Part shown: piece after piece, positions 11,900 to 24,300 of the stretch | Layout of the letters: each line of letters begins with the position of its first letter | Position numbering within the stretch: position 1 is the first letter of the stretch | The notes under the pieces: generated by a model | What the model was told of the DNA's origin: nothing | The model's database searches: none | Seen by the model: the letters and a program-made list of their open reading frames with translations, nothing else | Position numbers and translations under genes: made by a program | NCBI GenBank assembly: GCA_026874595.1 | Contig: CM049314.1 | Location: 31,509,729 to 31,573,728 of the forward strand | Direction of reading: 5' to 3' | Length of the DNA: 64,000 nucleotides | DNA from: Sipunculus nudus | Taxonomy: Eukaryota; Annelida; Sipuncula; Golfingiida; Sipunculidae

Positions 11900-12025
11900 G
11901 AAAGAGAGACAATATGTTTACACCGGGGCCGGGAAAGTCCAGCAGCTCACGCAATAGCGGCTCCTGTACACACCCGGATCGACCGGGAATTATACGAAAA
12001 TTGCGAGTGATCAAAATGCAGCCTA

Positions 12026-13084
12026 TTATGACTAACTCTAAGGCTTATGATATAAAACTATAATATGAATTGTCTGAAAGTCATAAGTCTGGTCTGCCAA
12101 TGGTGATGCGAAGGGTATTGCCGTAATACTAAAGGGCCAACATGTTCCGCAAGCGATCGTTTGAGTTTGCTTTCAGAATTTTAAAATTTACATGCACCTG
12201 TTGACCAAGGTACTTACACATGCATATTGCTATCTATAAATATAAAGGATACGTGAAATAACTCCAAATAAGCAAAACCAATGATTTGCAGCCGCGAACT
12301 GATTACCCTGCCTATCTGTGTGTCAGGCACGTGGGACGCGCCCTAATGATTGCGCAATAGGCTGTCCTCGCAGGGCAATTAACCTGAACGACCTCGCGCC
12401 TCGCTATTTCGAGTTCACAACTTAGGTTCGATCTGTCACACCTCGGTCTCATCAGCGGGTTTGACGAAAATAAGTGGCCAAGATACGCCCAAATATAAAA
12501 CTAGACACATTTTTTTGCGGTCCTTGCTTTTGTTTGATTCCAAGAAATACTCCTACACGGAATCAATTTACACTACAGCGGGTTATGAACTTTTCTTACA
12601 GTAAAAGACGGGAGCCGTGGATGTTTCACGCTCCCTACACCTTTCCTGTTTTCTTGTTATCAAGCGTACTGATTATTTACAAATTATTCCATTTCGTGAC
12701 ACGAAACCAATTTATATTTAAGAGATTTTTTGCTGACAATTGATGGTTAATGCATGACGAGTATACCTGTCACGGGCACCAGGGGAATCAGAAAATATGA
12801 CGAGAATACTCGTCATAGGAAGTGAAAGTGTAATGAAATTATTATAAAGATATAACAAAACATAACAATTATCCAGATAATAATACTAATAATTATAATT
12901 GTATGTTGAAGTTATAGTTGTACGGGTAGTTATCTCTGAGCAAATTCGTGGTCACATTTCTTATATCCTTAAAATTATTTTTCAAATGATACGAGCAATC
13001 AACATTTTACCGTCGCTGACAAATTAGAATATTTTCAGTCATCTTTAGTCAGTTTTATCCTATTTTCCTAACCGACATTTTAAG
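12026..13084. other. Intron 8 of gene F outside the palindrome
   Basis: This unique intron sequence contains a GC-richer block at about 12285-12470. A perfect 9-bp hairpin with a 4-base loop lies at 12796-12817 (tatgacgag...ctcgtcata). No EGF exon is seen. An open frame at 12474-12743 has no recognisable features. Confidence 0.55.
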
Positions 13085-13237
13085 TGTGTGGTCCGGGTCC
13101 ATGTGCAATGAAATGTTCAGAGGGCTGCAAAACCATTTGTGGTGTACGTGATGGCAGATGTGGCAGATGTAGATGCAAATGAGGTTGGATTGGAAAAAGA
13201 TGTGAGAAGCAGAAAACCGTGACAATTGTCATGGATG
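13085..13237 (+). pseudogene. Gene F exon E9: EGF module with in-frame stop
   Basis: The exon is 51 codons with acceptor ttttaag and donor gtaagc. It encodes CGPGPCAMKCSEGCKTICGV, homologous to gene C E6 (CDPGSWGTGCALKCSEGC). A 9-bp direct duplication (ggcagatgt twice, from 13153) adds three residues. TGA at 13180-13182 then interrupts the module where gene C reads KCRCKSSW. Confidence 0.7.
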
Positions 13238-13843
13238 GTAAGCAAACAAACATTCAAAAGGAAAGGTTTTATGTTTGGTGACACTATATCTGCTCTTCAG
13301 AACAGATAATAATTTGGCCCACACAAAAATCTATTGAATCATGTGTGTGTTCTATATGATAAATGGTAGAAACGTTCAAGCGTTTCATGTTTTACAAATA
13401 TGTATCATGCGAAACAAGTCAACAGGGCAGGTGCAGAGTTAATCAACAAGACCATTTCTTGTATTTACAATTAATCTTTAATGGAATAGATCAACTAATA
13501 TAAAATAAAACATAAAACCAAAGATAACACAAACAGCATGCGTCTGTACATTTTCGACGCCGGTAACATATGTAAGGATTCAATTTATGTGGTCCATTAC
13601 CAGGTTTGGTTCCCTTTGCTGAAACTGATGACGACCCTGTATATTATATTGCTAGATATTCACCTATATTGCCAACATTTTTTCAGTCACATTAAGAAAA
13701 AAATATGGGCAAATTTCATGACAGAACTAGTTACATTAATCCCTGCAATGTTAACGAACCAGGTACCTAGCCTACCACATCCTGACTTACATTTTGTAAG
13801 CTAATGTACATCGATAGATATTGTCACTGGTAATGTCGTCTAG

Positions 13844-13972
13844 AATACGACCGTGTTTATGGTAAATGTTCTTGCAGTAAAGTCTGTGTCTGTAATCGCT
13901 GTCCATTCGATTGTTCAACAGGATGTTGTGAAAACAAGAATATCACGCAAGGATACAATGTAACTATTGAAA
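13844..13972 (+). CDS. Gene F juxtamembrane exon (JM)
   Basis: The exon is 43 codons, phase 1 on both sides. It is Cys-rich (CSCSKVCVCNRCPFDC) and ends GCCENKNITQGYNVTIE before gtaagt, with two N-glycosylation sequons (NIT, NVT). The GCC(D/E)xxN(I/V)TxGYN ending recurs in gene C and in relic B2, so it is a family hallmark. A membrane exon would be expected after it, but none was found. Confidence 0.65.
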
Positions 13973-14190
13973 GTAAGTATAGATAAAGAAAGTTAAAATA
14001 AATTCATTACATGAAAATAATATTTAAAAAATAGAGTAAAATTCATTTTCTCTAATTTTTATATAATTTATATGTTTTATGCATGGTGCATGAAGCATGA
14101 TGTTTTTTTGGTTATAAAGAATGTCATACAAGAATGCAATTTCAAGCAAAAATTCTCAAGCACAAAGAGTAAGATAAGAAATATATAATA

Positions 14191-14192
<2 letters not shown>

Positions 14193-14234
<42 letters not shown>
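14193..14234. repeat. (TA)n microsatellite
   Basis: About 42 bases of TA downstream of gene F. Confidence 0.95.
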
Positions 14235-14238
<4 letters not shown>

Positions 14239-14294
14239 CCATCAAATTTCTGGTTGAATAAGGTAGTTCCAGTTTTTATGTACCCATACGTGCT

Positions 14295-14480
14295 TGTTGT
14301 AATGGGGTAGCCAGAGCGGCCGAAATGATGCTCCGCCGCCCAAGCCGCGGCCGAAAAGGTTGACTAGCCTGAGTCAGGGCCAAGCAGTGACTCAGTCGGG
14401 GTTGCAGCCGAAATGGTTGCTCGCTGGGTGCTGGCGGCCAAAATGGTCGATTTACGGCCGGCTGCCGAAATCGACCTATA
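14295..14480. repeat. GC-rich irregular minisatellite
   Basis: Degenerate copies of (g)cggccgaaatgg, five or more, at irregular spacing in otherwise AT-rich DNA. Units include gcggccgaaatg, gcggccgaaaagg, cagccgaaatgg and ggcggccaaaatgg. No coding frame is convincing. Confidence 0.55.
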
Positions 14481-15642
14481 CCCATTTGTAAAATATTATG
14501 ACCATTTGTCCCTGGATAGATGAATCCGTCTCAATACTCAAGGATTTTATATTTCACGATTGCAATATAATAATTCAGAAAATGGAATAACTGATGGACA
14601 TAAACAGACCTGCAGTGCTTTAGTAAATGTAGTCATCTCTTCGCTATAAACAAGTTTCGGTCCGCAGAAACCCGCACTAAAATATCATGTAGACCGCCCA
14701 GCATATCGTAGCTTTTAGCCTCCCCCCCCCCCCCTCCCCAGGAAATTTATTTTGGCCCGCCTCGCCCCACAAAAAAATCAGCCCGCGTAACCGATTCGGG
14801 CCCTCGCAGGACTCTAATACGCACAAAAACATACGCGTTCATTGAAAAAAAGCTTCATGGGAAAGCACGATTGATGAGACGACAACCTGAAGAATTTAAT
14901 ATAAGAACATGCCTGATAAGTAAATGAATACAACCGAATCCTTTAAAACCCAGCTGTAGTTAACTATATGTATACTACCGATTCCTATTGGCGACAAGGT
15001 GGATGCCCCGGGGTACATTATATCTAAATCTTTATTTAAATGTCGGGGCATTGATCTAGGTAAATTCCCCTGGTGCGGCCGTCAATCACAATCCATATTC
15101 TAAAGCTAATGCTCTGTCCAGACAGCTTCCATGACGCCTCGTCCATATTTTCTAAAAGGTAAACGTCCTTATCATAAATTAAAACTTAACATCTGCATTT
15201 ATTTAAATTTTAGGACTTTATTGTGAAACGCTGATGTCATGTATTTAAAAATCAAAATTATTGACGCTAAATGCAAAGAGTGTAAAAAGCCAATGAGCAT
15301 ATACTCGTCAGGTATATTTACACCAATAAAAATCTTTAATATTCAACTATAGAGGGTGACTAATTGGTTTAGAGCGGGGGGGGGGGTGTTACGACCCCCA
15401 AAACCTCCCGTAGATCCACGCGTCATTAAATTAATGTTTTATTAGTGTAATAGGGAGTCCATATTATCCTGTTATTCTGACACCTAAAATGCAGTATAAT
15501 GTCAGATGTTTCATGATCGGGCTACCTTATTCATCTTAATTCTGCTAAACTTGAAATTGGCATAGATTCCCTCCATATCTAGTTTTAATAATAATACAAA
15601 TATTTTTCTCTGGTGTTTTCCAAGGCTTTACTGAATTGGATT

Positions 15643-15757
<115 letters not shown>

Positions 15758-15799
15758 CCACACTGAAAAAGAACGGAACCAGCTAACAGAATAATCCGA

Positions 15800-15930
15800 A
15801 CTGGTGGTCATTAGAATGAGTGACACACGGCTTGCTTTTGGGAAAAGCCGTACAATTAAGCCTGCAGAGCGCTCTCATCGGCTGGAAACTTTCCTTGACA
15901 ATCTAATGGGTCCTAGGCTGAGATTTGAAC
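15800..15930. mobile_element. SINE-like segment
   Basis: The stretch gagtgacacacggct ... aattaagcctgcagagcgctct ... gagatttgaacctac shares ordered blocks with the reverse complement of 57480-57605. The end contains a B-box-like sequence (ggttcaaatc on the minus strand). It is probably one dispersed tRNA-related SINE family, though only two copies are available for comparison. Confidence 0.45.
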
Positions 15931-17525
15931 CTACAGTCTTTCGCTTTTGCACATTTTTTTATGTTGATTTAAAGTTTTTTTTTAATTTAAATTTCGTAAA
16001 GCATAGCTGCTCATAACGTCTTAATTAAAGCAAATACGTATCACCATAAGCGTTGCACCGCTATGTTATATAACCAACACCTGTTATGTGTCATATGTGA
16101 AAATCGCCATACTGGCTGCAATCTTCACATGCATTGCGCAGTTAGCCGTCAAAATGTATTTAAGGACACTCTAAGGGATAAACATGTTTTGGATTTAAGC
16201 GCTTGAATACCGGTAACGGCGGGGGGGGGGGGGGGAGTATAGCCTGATATCCCGAATGATGCTTTGCTGGACTGGTTCCCGTTCATTGTCACTCTCCCAT
16301 TGTACATTATACTTCGAACGCAGTAGAAAAAAGGCCTTAGAAGGAGAGTCGCTCTACATTTAGCTACTGAAAATAACCTGTAATAATTCACTCCTGAGTT
16401 GCGAGAGCACACCCTGGTGTTAAAGACCTTGGCTAGGAGTCCTCGGAATTAAGGAAGTAACAGAACGTGAACCTTCAATATTGCGGTCAAAATTCTAGCT
16501 CCCTGTTTTGAACTTCATGAGGCTCCACATATGGATAAACATTTTAAGAAATCCTTGTAATAAAGTGGTTTTAATGGGTTTAAACTTATGTAGATAACCG
16601 ATATTCCTGCGTGTAAATACCGGTGTCAACAACTAAAAAAAGCATTTATACCTGGTTATTCCCTTTCCTTTAATGTATTTTTAAGGGCATTAGTAACTGA
16701 AATAAATTAATATCAAGGATAACATTTACAAGTAGTTTTAGTGAGATGTTGTCGCTAGTCAATGTTCCCGAAATAACTTGATATGTCTTTCAATTACAAA
16801 TAAAAATTAAATGTGTTACTAATTCTTCTGCTTTACAAAACAAATACCATCTACAATCTTTAAATTAGGGCCAACCATGTACCATTGATGTAGTTATTTA
16901 CCCCCCACCTCCCACTTTGTGGTTTATAAAGACTCTTAGGGGGTGCTGAACTTATTCCTACATAAAACATATTATTCAAAACGGTTTGCAAAGCTCCCAG
17001 GTGCAAAACATATATCATACATTTTTGTCGTTGCGTTCGCCCTTGATCTACAATATGGCGGAATTTATAAAACTGATATTCGGGCATAATATGAATATAA
17101 GGAACTTATTTGCACAAGCTATATCATATGGACATGAATTACAAGGTCGACATATATGATACATAATTATAGCTACGTTTATGACTGGGGTGGGGTAGGG
17201 GAAGGGAGGTATGTTGCCAGCAATCAAATGACTACTGTCAACATATTACAATATTCATGATTAATATCATATAAAAGCTAATGGTTAATTTAATATCAAG
17301 TTCACATCTAAAGGGGCTGCAAAAAATTGGATTTCTTACTAGTGCCGCTTACTTTCCGTAATTTGTAACAGTAGTCTAATTACTTATTTTATTCATTTAT
17401 GACGATAAAGTATACACCAGCGTTTGTACATATACTGTCATTGAGTATATAATATACATATAACATATTTTAATAATTTATATATATTGTAATTGGTATT
17501 TCTTATTATATATCCTTTAACGCTT

Positions 17526-17526
<1 letters not shown>

Positions 17527-17585
<59 letters not shown>

Positions 17586-17640
17586 CATATATATATATAT
17601 ATTATATGAGCACCTCTATCTTGCTATATTATATATATAT
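17527..17640. repeat. Compound (TA)n microsatellite
   Basis: TA tracts broken by short ata/aca and unique pieces. Confidence 0.9.
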
Positions 17641-17846
17641 ATCTTTTAACCAAAAACTCCAAACAAATTAAATAATAAGATTTGATTAAGAGAGTTTAAT
17701 ATATAATGAAATATACACAAAAATACAGAACCTGGGGGGTGGGGGGGGGGGTGGGGAGAAATGTTATCAATATTATAAATGTGATCCTTTCCGAAAGGAA
17801 ACAAAATACGGCTCTTTACTGAAATGTGATGAATCACGTAAGTAGA

Positions 17847-17990
17847 TTAGCTAGTGGAACAGCAATCATTTACACACAGAGTGCAGAAGAAATTCTCAAC
17901 AGAATCAACATTCTTCCTATCAATGGTATATCTCAGTTTTCTGATGGTCAACCGGGAATTAATATACTTCACGCAAATTCCCTGCTGCTC
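17847..17990 (-). CDS. Gene A candidate terminal (cytoplasmic) exon
   Basis: After a good acceptor (ttactattttcag, AG at 17992-17991) two readings exist. In the frame forced by the TM exon's phase-2 donor the peptide ends after SSREFA (TGA at 17971-17969). In another frame it stays open as EQQGICVKYINSRLTIRKLR and on to a stop at 17847, but that frame does not join the TM exon as placed. A different or additional exon may be involved. Confidence 0.35.
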   Translation of the reverse strand, partial: EQQGICVKYINSRLTIRKLRYTIDRKNVDSVENFFCTLCVNDCCSTS

Positions 17991-19031
17991 CTGAAAATAG
18001 TAAAAATCACTTAATTTCCATAACAATAACTTGAAATACAACATTAACATTACATGATCCTTATTCCTTACGTACAATTCACGTTACATGGCCACCGTTT
18101 CATAAGTAAAATACATTTTCATATCTATTATTTATAAAATGAAATTTTGAGACAAACATTATTGATATTGGTCTTAAGTCTGTAAACTGGAAAAACGTAT
18201 ACAATGTATTGCAGAATCCAGTTCAACTTTCATGAAATAAACGTGATACAAATACATTCAAGATAAATTAAATAATTTCGTTTCGAAATTAAAATTTTTG
18301 AAAGGAGATTAAATATCCTGGGCTGCTTTTACTGTCAATTCCAAATTCCGCCATTTCCTATTAATCATAAAAATAATTGAAACAACAATAAAAGAAAGGA
18401 TACATCAACTACTACTGCCACTACTACATGTAATAATAATTATAAATATCATCATGAATTATTTGAAAAAACACACGAAATCGATAATTTGTCATTTCTA
18501 TATTGAATTTGATCAGTCTCTATTAATTTACTAATATCAGTACATATTCACACAGAGGAATAAAATACTGGTTGCCTCACTAAAAATGTCCAAAGTACCT
18601 CATGCAAAGCCACATCGAGATCAGCATGAATACGACAATAATGACCATGAATACGGAAAAGGCTAATGCGATGTGAATCTCTCTGGAGAACGATTGCTCC
18701 GGTTTCATTACAATAGGGTTTTGCGTTCCTAGTAAAATGTGAGCAACGTGTTTAGTATCACAAGAAATGCGTCAACGTGTGAAGCCATATATAAAATGTG
18801 ATTTATTTTTTATTATACTATTTCATTTTCGTATCACTTTATATTTAAATATCATGTCCTTGTTTGATTATTTGAATATGGTATAATAGGACGTAAATCG
18901 TACGTTGTCAACGCAGTTTTTTACCTGATTGGTTTATGAAACTGGTAATTGGTAGATACTACTACAAGAGACATTCTCTATCATACAAACAAAAACTCGC
19001 GAGCCCCACAGAGATTATTTTCCTGTGTTTC

Positions 19032-19101
<70 letters not shown>

Positions 19102-21309
19102 CTAGTACTTACTGTTTAGGCTTAAATGTTGGAATGTTGATCGATTATTGCATACGCTTATGGCACTCCATGTAGGACATTTTTTTGTTGTATTCTGACA
19201 ATCGTTTCCGAATAAACCAGGCTTACAATCTGCCAATAATAGTAAAACCGTCCGTTAATTAAGCGCTTTCGAAAAATATCATCTGCAAATGGCTGCAATA
19301 CACCAACGGACGTAGCTAATAACTACTGAAATATATGCGATTAGAACAAACAAATGCATTACATGTGATTTACTACAAATATTGTTTGATACTGAGACTT
19401 AATTGTACTACTGTTGGTTGGTTGGTTGCTCTTATCCACATGTGTCTCGTTATTCCATTTATCACATCTTCTTCCATCCCATCCTGGTTTGCATCTGCAA
19501 CTGCCGTCACTTACACCACAGATCGTGCTGCAGCCTTCTGAGCATATCAAGGCACACGTCCTTCCCCAAGTGCCCGACTCACATACTTGAACAATCGGAA
19601 GAGAAAGGAAGACTCATTAATTATCTCAAGAATATTTTTTATGTTGTAAAGCATGAAGAAAATATATATACAGCTACGTATGTATGGCCGGGCGCACATA
19701 TTCACGGAGGTAAATTTCGCAACGACAAACACCTTATAAAAGTTATGCTGTCCCACATGCGGTTTATTTTTCTTTGTTCTAACTGTACGTTCAAATTTGC
19801 TTGCATCAAAGGGTCATGAAAAGTGACCATGCAAGTGAAGTTGCATGGCGACTTTCCAAATATAACAAAGAAATGTTGCGTAGCCAAAAAAAAAAAGAAA
19901 AATGACACGCGTGAAATTCGACCAAGGAGGCGGAGCATGTTGGACAAATCAGTTATAACCCAATGAAATGTAAAGCAAGCCATGAGATAAATTTTGCAAA
20001 GACCAACACCTTATGTAAGTTATGTTAACATACGTAGCATACAGACCCTGGTGACATTTGTCTCCTTTCTTCCCTGGTAAGCATCCTTTCAGACATCTTC
20101 CGTCTGTGCTTCTACAGGCTTTATCCACACAATTCATGAGGCAAGACTTCTTACATCCACTTCCATACGTGCCTTTGCTGCAATCTACTCAAATACAGTG
20201 GTATATATCGTTAAAACAACTTGGATCTTTCCTCTTTGAGAAAATCAAACCTGTTCAGATTAGCGTGTTATTAATGTTATCAATGCCAGCAAAATATAAG
20301 ATACCTATAAAGAGTGTAAGATATTGAAAGTATTTCGTGCGAAGGCCGGGGTCAAAATACATATTATTTTTTTTTTAGAGAAAATGTTCTGAATAAAGTT
20401 ATAGAATACAGTAGTGTAATAAAAATAGCTTCACCATTATTTCTTTAATTAACAGTTTCCAATGTTACAACAAAATGTTAATATGATAAGTTGTGCCATA
20501 CCTTGTATTGGTGATTAAGGAAAAATGGTTACTAGTTCTGTTCATGTTATTACAAGTTGTACCATAGATCATGTATTTAAAAAGTATGATGTTCTGTGCT
20601 ACGAGTTCAATATGAGTTTCGAAGTTCAATATGAGCTTTCATTTTTTAAAGATAACATCTCAACATCCGTGAAATATTACTCTTGACAATTTACTATGCC
20701 ATACATTAACTAAGTACAAGAAGGTTTAAAATTTACCTCCGTCACATTTTAAGCCCCGTCTACCTTCCACACAACCGTCTGTGCATGTTCCGTCACTTTT
20801 GCATTTAGAATGTTTACAACCAGTGCTACAAATTTCCAAACAATTTCTCCCGTAATTACCTGGAGAGCAGACTGAAATAAAATCATAATATTTATACTTT
20901 TGAATGAACTTCTGCTTTTTTTATTAAGATTTCCTTGTTGCACATTATAACTAACTATTTTTATGATACCCATAAAGATTATGCAACAATGGATTTCTTA
21001 ATATCAGATTGTCAGTCATACCATGAATTTTTCACATTCACTTGACATGCTTAGTTTTAGCTCAGATGACTGGAGATCAACAAAGGACAACTCTTTACCA
21101 GTGAACCTAGCAACTTAATTTCCAGGAGGACAAATTTCCTTGGTCGGGGTGGTCAGTGAGAAATTTACGATATAACGTAGACCTATATTCTGCGTGTATC
21201 ATGGAAAAAATATGAATTCCCAAAACATTGTATAATAAGTAGAAATTGTGTGCCAATATTTCAGAGATTATAAAGTACTATATATAATAAAGTACTTAAA
21301 TTCTAAACG

Positions 21310-21344
<35 letters not shown>

Positions 21345-24300
21345 CTTGTATTCTCTCAGTTACAAGATCAAAACACATATCAAAATACAATTAACCACCT
21401 CTAAAGTCAGTGCTTTCCCTGGAAAGATTCGTTCAAAAGACCAGCAGTTGAAGACCTCCTTACGGTTACTCCTGTACTTAGGGTACCTCCTTTTTACGGC
21501 CAATTATGGGCAGTCCGTTGTAAATAAACTATTTATTAACATGTGACTATTTTCTGTATTACGGCACCTCTTTACTCTGAATTTTCAGCAGTAACCGAGG
21601 AACGGACCTGTCAAATCACTTGTGTAATACGAACAGAGCGCCAGAAGAGCATAGCGCAAACTCAGGTTGGATCTTTAGCGGCCAGGCGATCGATCGTTTG
21701 AAGCGTGTTTGTGCACTGAGCGTAGCATCAAACCTCCGTGGTGGCTACCCTGACATGCCGTGAGTGGTGCTATGAAATTTACGGGTGTATTTGCCCTCTC
21801 TGTGGATACCTTTATTAGCTTTAATCTTAATTAGTTTCTCTGTAGTGCCTACGACAGGGCCAACTGTCCGCCTAATGGGTCAACTGAAGTTAAATAACTC
21901 AATCCGACATCAGTATTTTTAATACATATTTGAAACATATATCCATGAAAATAAGTAGATATTAACACTTCAGGATCAACGTTATGCTTAAGTAAGGACA
22001 GTCTAATATAATAATCATTATGTGTGTCTGTTTATACTTTGATCATCCATCAGGCTGTCATTTTCCGTTGTGCACAGTCATACACATGCACCATTCGAGC
22101 CATTGGTGTGCACTATTATGTGATGATTGTTTTCAATAGAGGATTATATATAATAACATGTCCCAGTTCTTTAAAAAGAACATGGTCGCCAAAAAATGTC
22201 AGGTAAAGTATCCGAGGAACCGTTTGGGTCCTTGTATTCAGATTTTACACGGCCATCCGCCCCTTCATCAGCATTTGACCTATGGAATTTTGACCGATAA
22301 GACATCTAATATGGCTCAAAGTGAGCAGTCGTTACTTTAGTTTCATATATCATTTTTTAAAAATATTCAAGCCATTGTTATGGGTTCCTATTACTGAACG
22401 TAAGTTATCAAATTTCAAACAAATTAATATTCGATATGCGGCCAGTGGGCAATCTAATTTATCATTTAAGGAACAATATCCTCAAAATAGTTCATGTTTA
22501 ATATGATGATTTAACCCCTTTGCAGGATGTGTGCTACCGAATTACTAAAAAAAATGGACACCTAGTCACAACTTCGCTCCAATGAATAATTTTTACACTT
22601 CACCCACATCATTTCTAATTAAATATAACCAGACACGACTCTAAATCACCATGTAAACTGTATGTGTGTGTTAACCGAAAGTTTATAGTACCCATCTGAA
22701 CCATAATACAGTGAATTCCCGCATGAAGACCACCCCGCCAACACGACCACTTTTCTTGGTCCCAGAATTGTCTAATATAAATTAATATATAAAAAACTTT
22801 GGTAACACGACCGCTCCAACGACCATCACGACCAACGACCACCTTTTTTGATCCCGACCTTCAGATGAGCCCCCGTATCACGACAACTAGCCCGTGGCGA
22901 CCGCGTCCCGTTGGGCAGGTGACATTCTCATCGCATAGCTTGGATTTAGATTATAGCTTCTGATTAAATAGCTGGGCATGTGGGAAAGCCCGCTTTCATC
23001 TGCCCAGCCATTGGCATTAATAAAACATTTTGAATCATATTCATGTTTATTATTTATTTTTCTTTATATTTTAAATTTTAAATTAAACAGGGACAACGAT
23101 TAAATTTTTACTTGAAATACCCATATTATCGCCTGCCTTAATATTGGCAGACAAAGGTACAAGCATCCCCCTAACACGGCCACCCCGCTAACAAGACCAC
23201 TTTGCCTGGTCCCGCAGGTGGTCGCGTTAGCGCGGTTTTACAGTAATATATTCCAGCATGCCCTGGAAATATACACCAAACTATTGTTAACTTAGAGCAA
23301 GGAATCTAGATGAATATTCATAGGCAACATTTGGCCTACATTCTGTGAGACGAACGAGCCTTTTCCCCAATATTTGTGTGCAAGCTATAAGGGATTAACA
23401 CTATAATTTATTAGATCAGTATAAACTGCTCAGTTTCGCAAGTATAAATGGATAGCTTTGATATAATTGTGTATATGCTCTGCAGTTGGCATTGCGTGCG
23501 AGTGACAGGTATCTGAGGGGCATTGACCCTAGTTCACTGTTTGTAAACCCAGGATTCTAATTGAAAGGACATATTAGACATCAATAAACAATGTAATACC
23601 AATTACGAAACGTCACAACTATAATTATTTTTACCTTCCTCACATTTCGAACCTCGTCGGCCTTCTATGCAACCGTGTTTGCACTTGCTTTTGTTATAAC
23701 ATTCTTTTTTAAAACAGCCAGTCGGACAATAACCAAGGCACCATTTGCCGTATCTCCCGGCGGGACACACCTGCGGGAAACCTTGAGAATCAAACACATC
23801 CTACATAAACATTGTGTTTATCCTTAGCTGTGTTATAAAAATGGTAGAACTTGTAAGACATAACATTCTTTAATAAATTCTTTTTTCATGTTTTTAATTA
23901 ATGTTAAGATCGGTTCATTAATGATAGTATGTCAAATGGAGAGTTTACAATATATTTATTTTTTTTAAATCATTTATCGTCATGTTTTATCAAACCGTGA
24001 TTGATAGATTTGTGTCTAAAAGTGATCAAAAAGCAAGTGAAGAAACGTAATGAATACTAAATACCCCATAGTTATTTAGAAACGGATCTAAAATATTTCA
24101 AATAAACTTTCTTACCATTAACATTTCGATCGGTTCAAGTGTTATTTTATTATTTAAATTTAGTGGTCTTAAATTAATTTAAAAAATAGTGAATATCTTA
24201 TTTAGCCTTTGCTTTAGAACAAGAAAATAAAATGTTGTTTAGAAATGATAAGGTGCGAGCGAACCGATTGTGTTTTATAGTAAAAAATTTTATATAAAAA

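Larger units (their letters stand above)
8063..12025. repeat. Right arm of the large inverted repeat
   Basis: This is the inverted counterpart of 1633-5768. It begins in intron 2 of gene F and ends in intron 8, so it covers six exons (E3-E8). The spacer between arms (5769-8062, about 2.3 kb) holds F's upstream region, E1 and E2 only once. Confidence 0.85.
6863..13972 (+). pseudogene. Gene F: MEGF-like EGF-repeat gene, probably decaying
   Basis: Plus-strand exons: E1 6863-6956 (signal peptide), E2 7434-7574, E3 about 8556-8686 (broken), E4 9131-9226, E5 9717-9854, E6 from 10130, E7 10600-10695, E8 11191-11328, E9 13085-13237, JM 13844-13972. Almost all are phase 1 to phase 1 and encode one EGF-like module of the MEGF10/SCARF/Draper kind (CxxGxxGxxC...GC...C...GxC..GC..GxxGxxC). 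Breaks: E3 has lost its acceptor AG and carries a frameshift, though skipping it would keep the frame; E9 has a TGA at 13180-13182. No transmembrane exon was found downstream. If E6 is read to its stop (10357-10359) the gene could give a shorter secreted protein of E1+E2+E4+E5+E6. Function by family would be ligand or particle binding at the cell surface; this is not shown by the sequence. Confidence 0.7.

Noticed and set aside
22615-22842. Minus-strand ORF of 75 codons
   Set aside because: It largely lies within the end of the MITE and consists of its repeat sequence.
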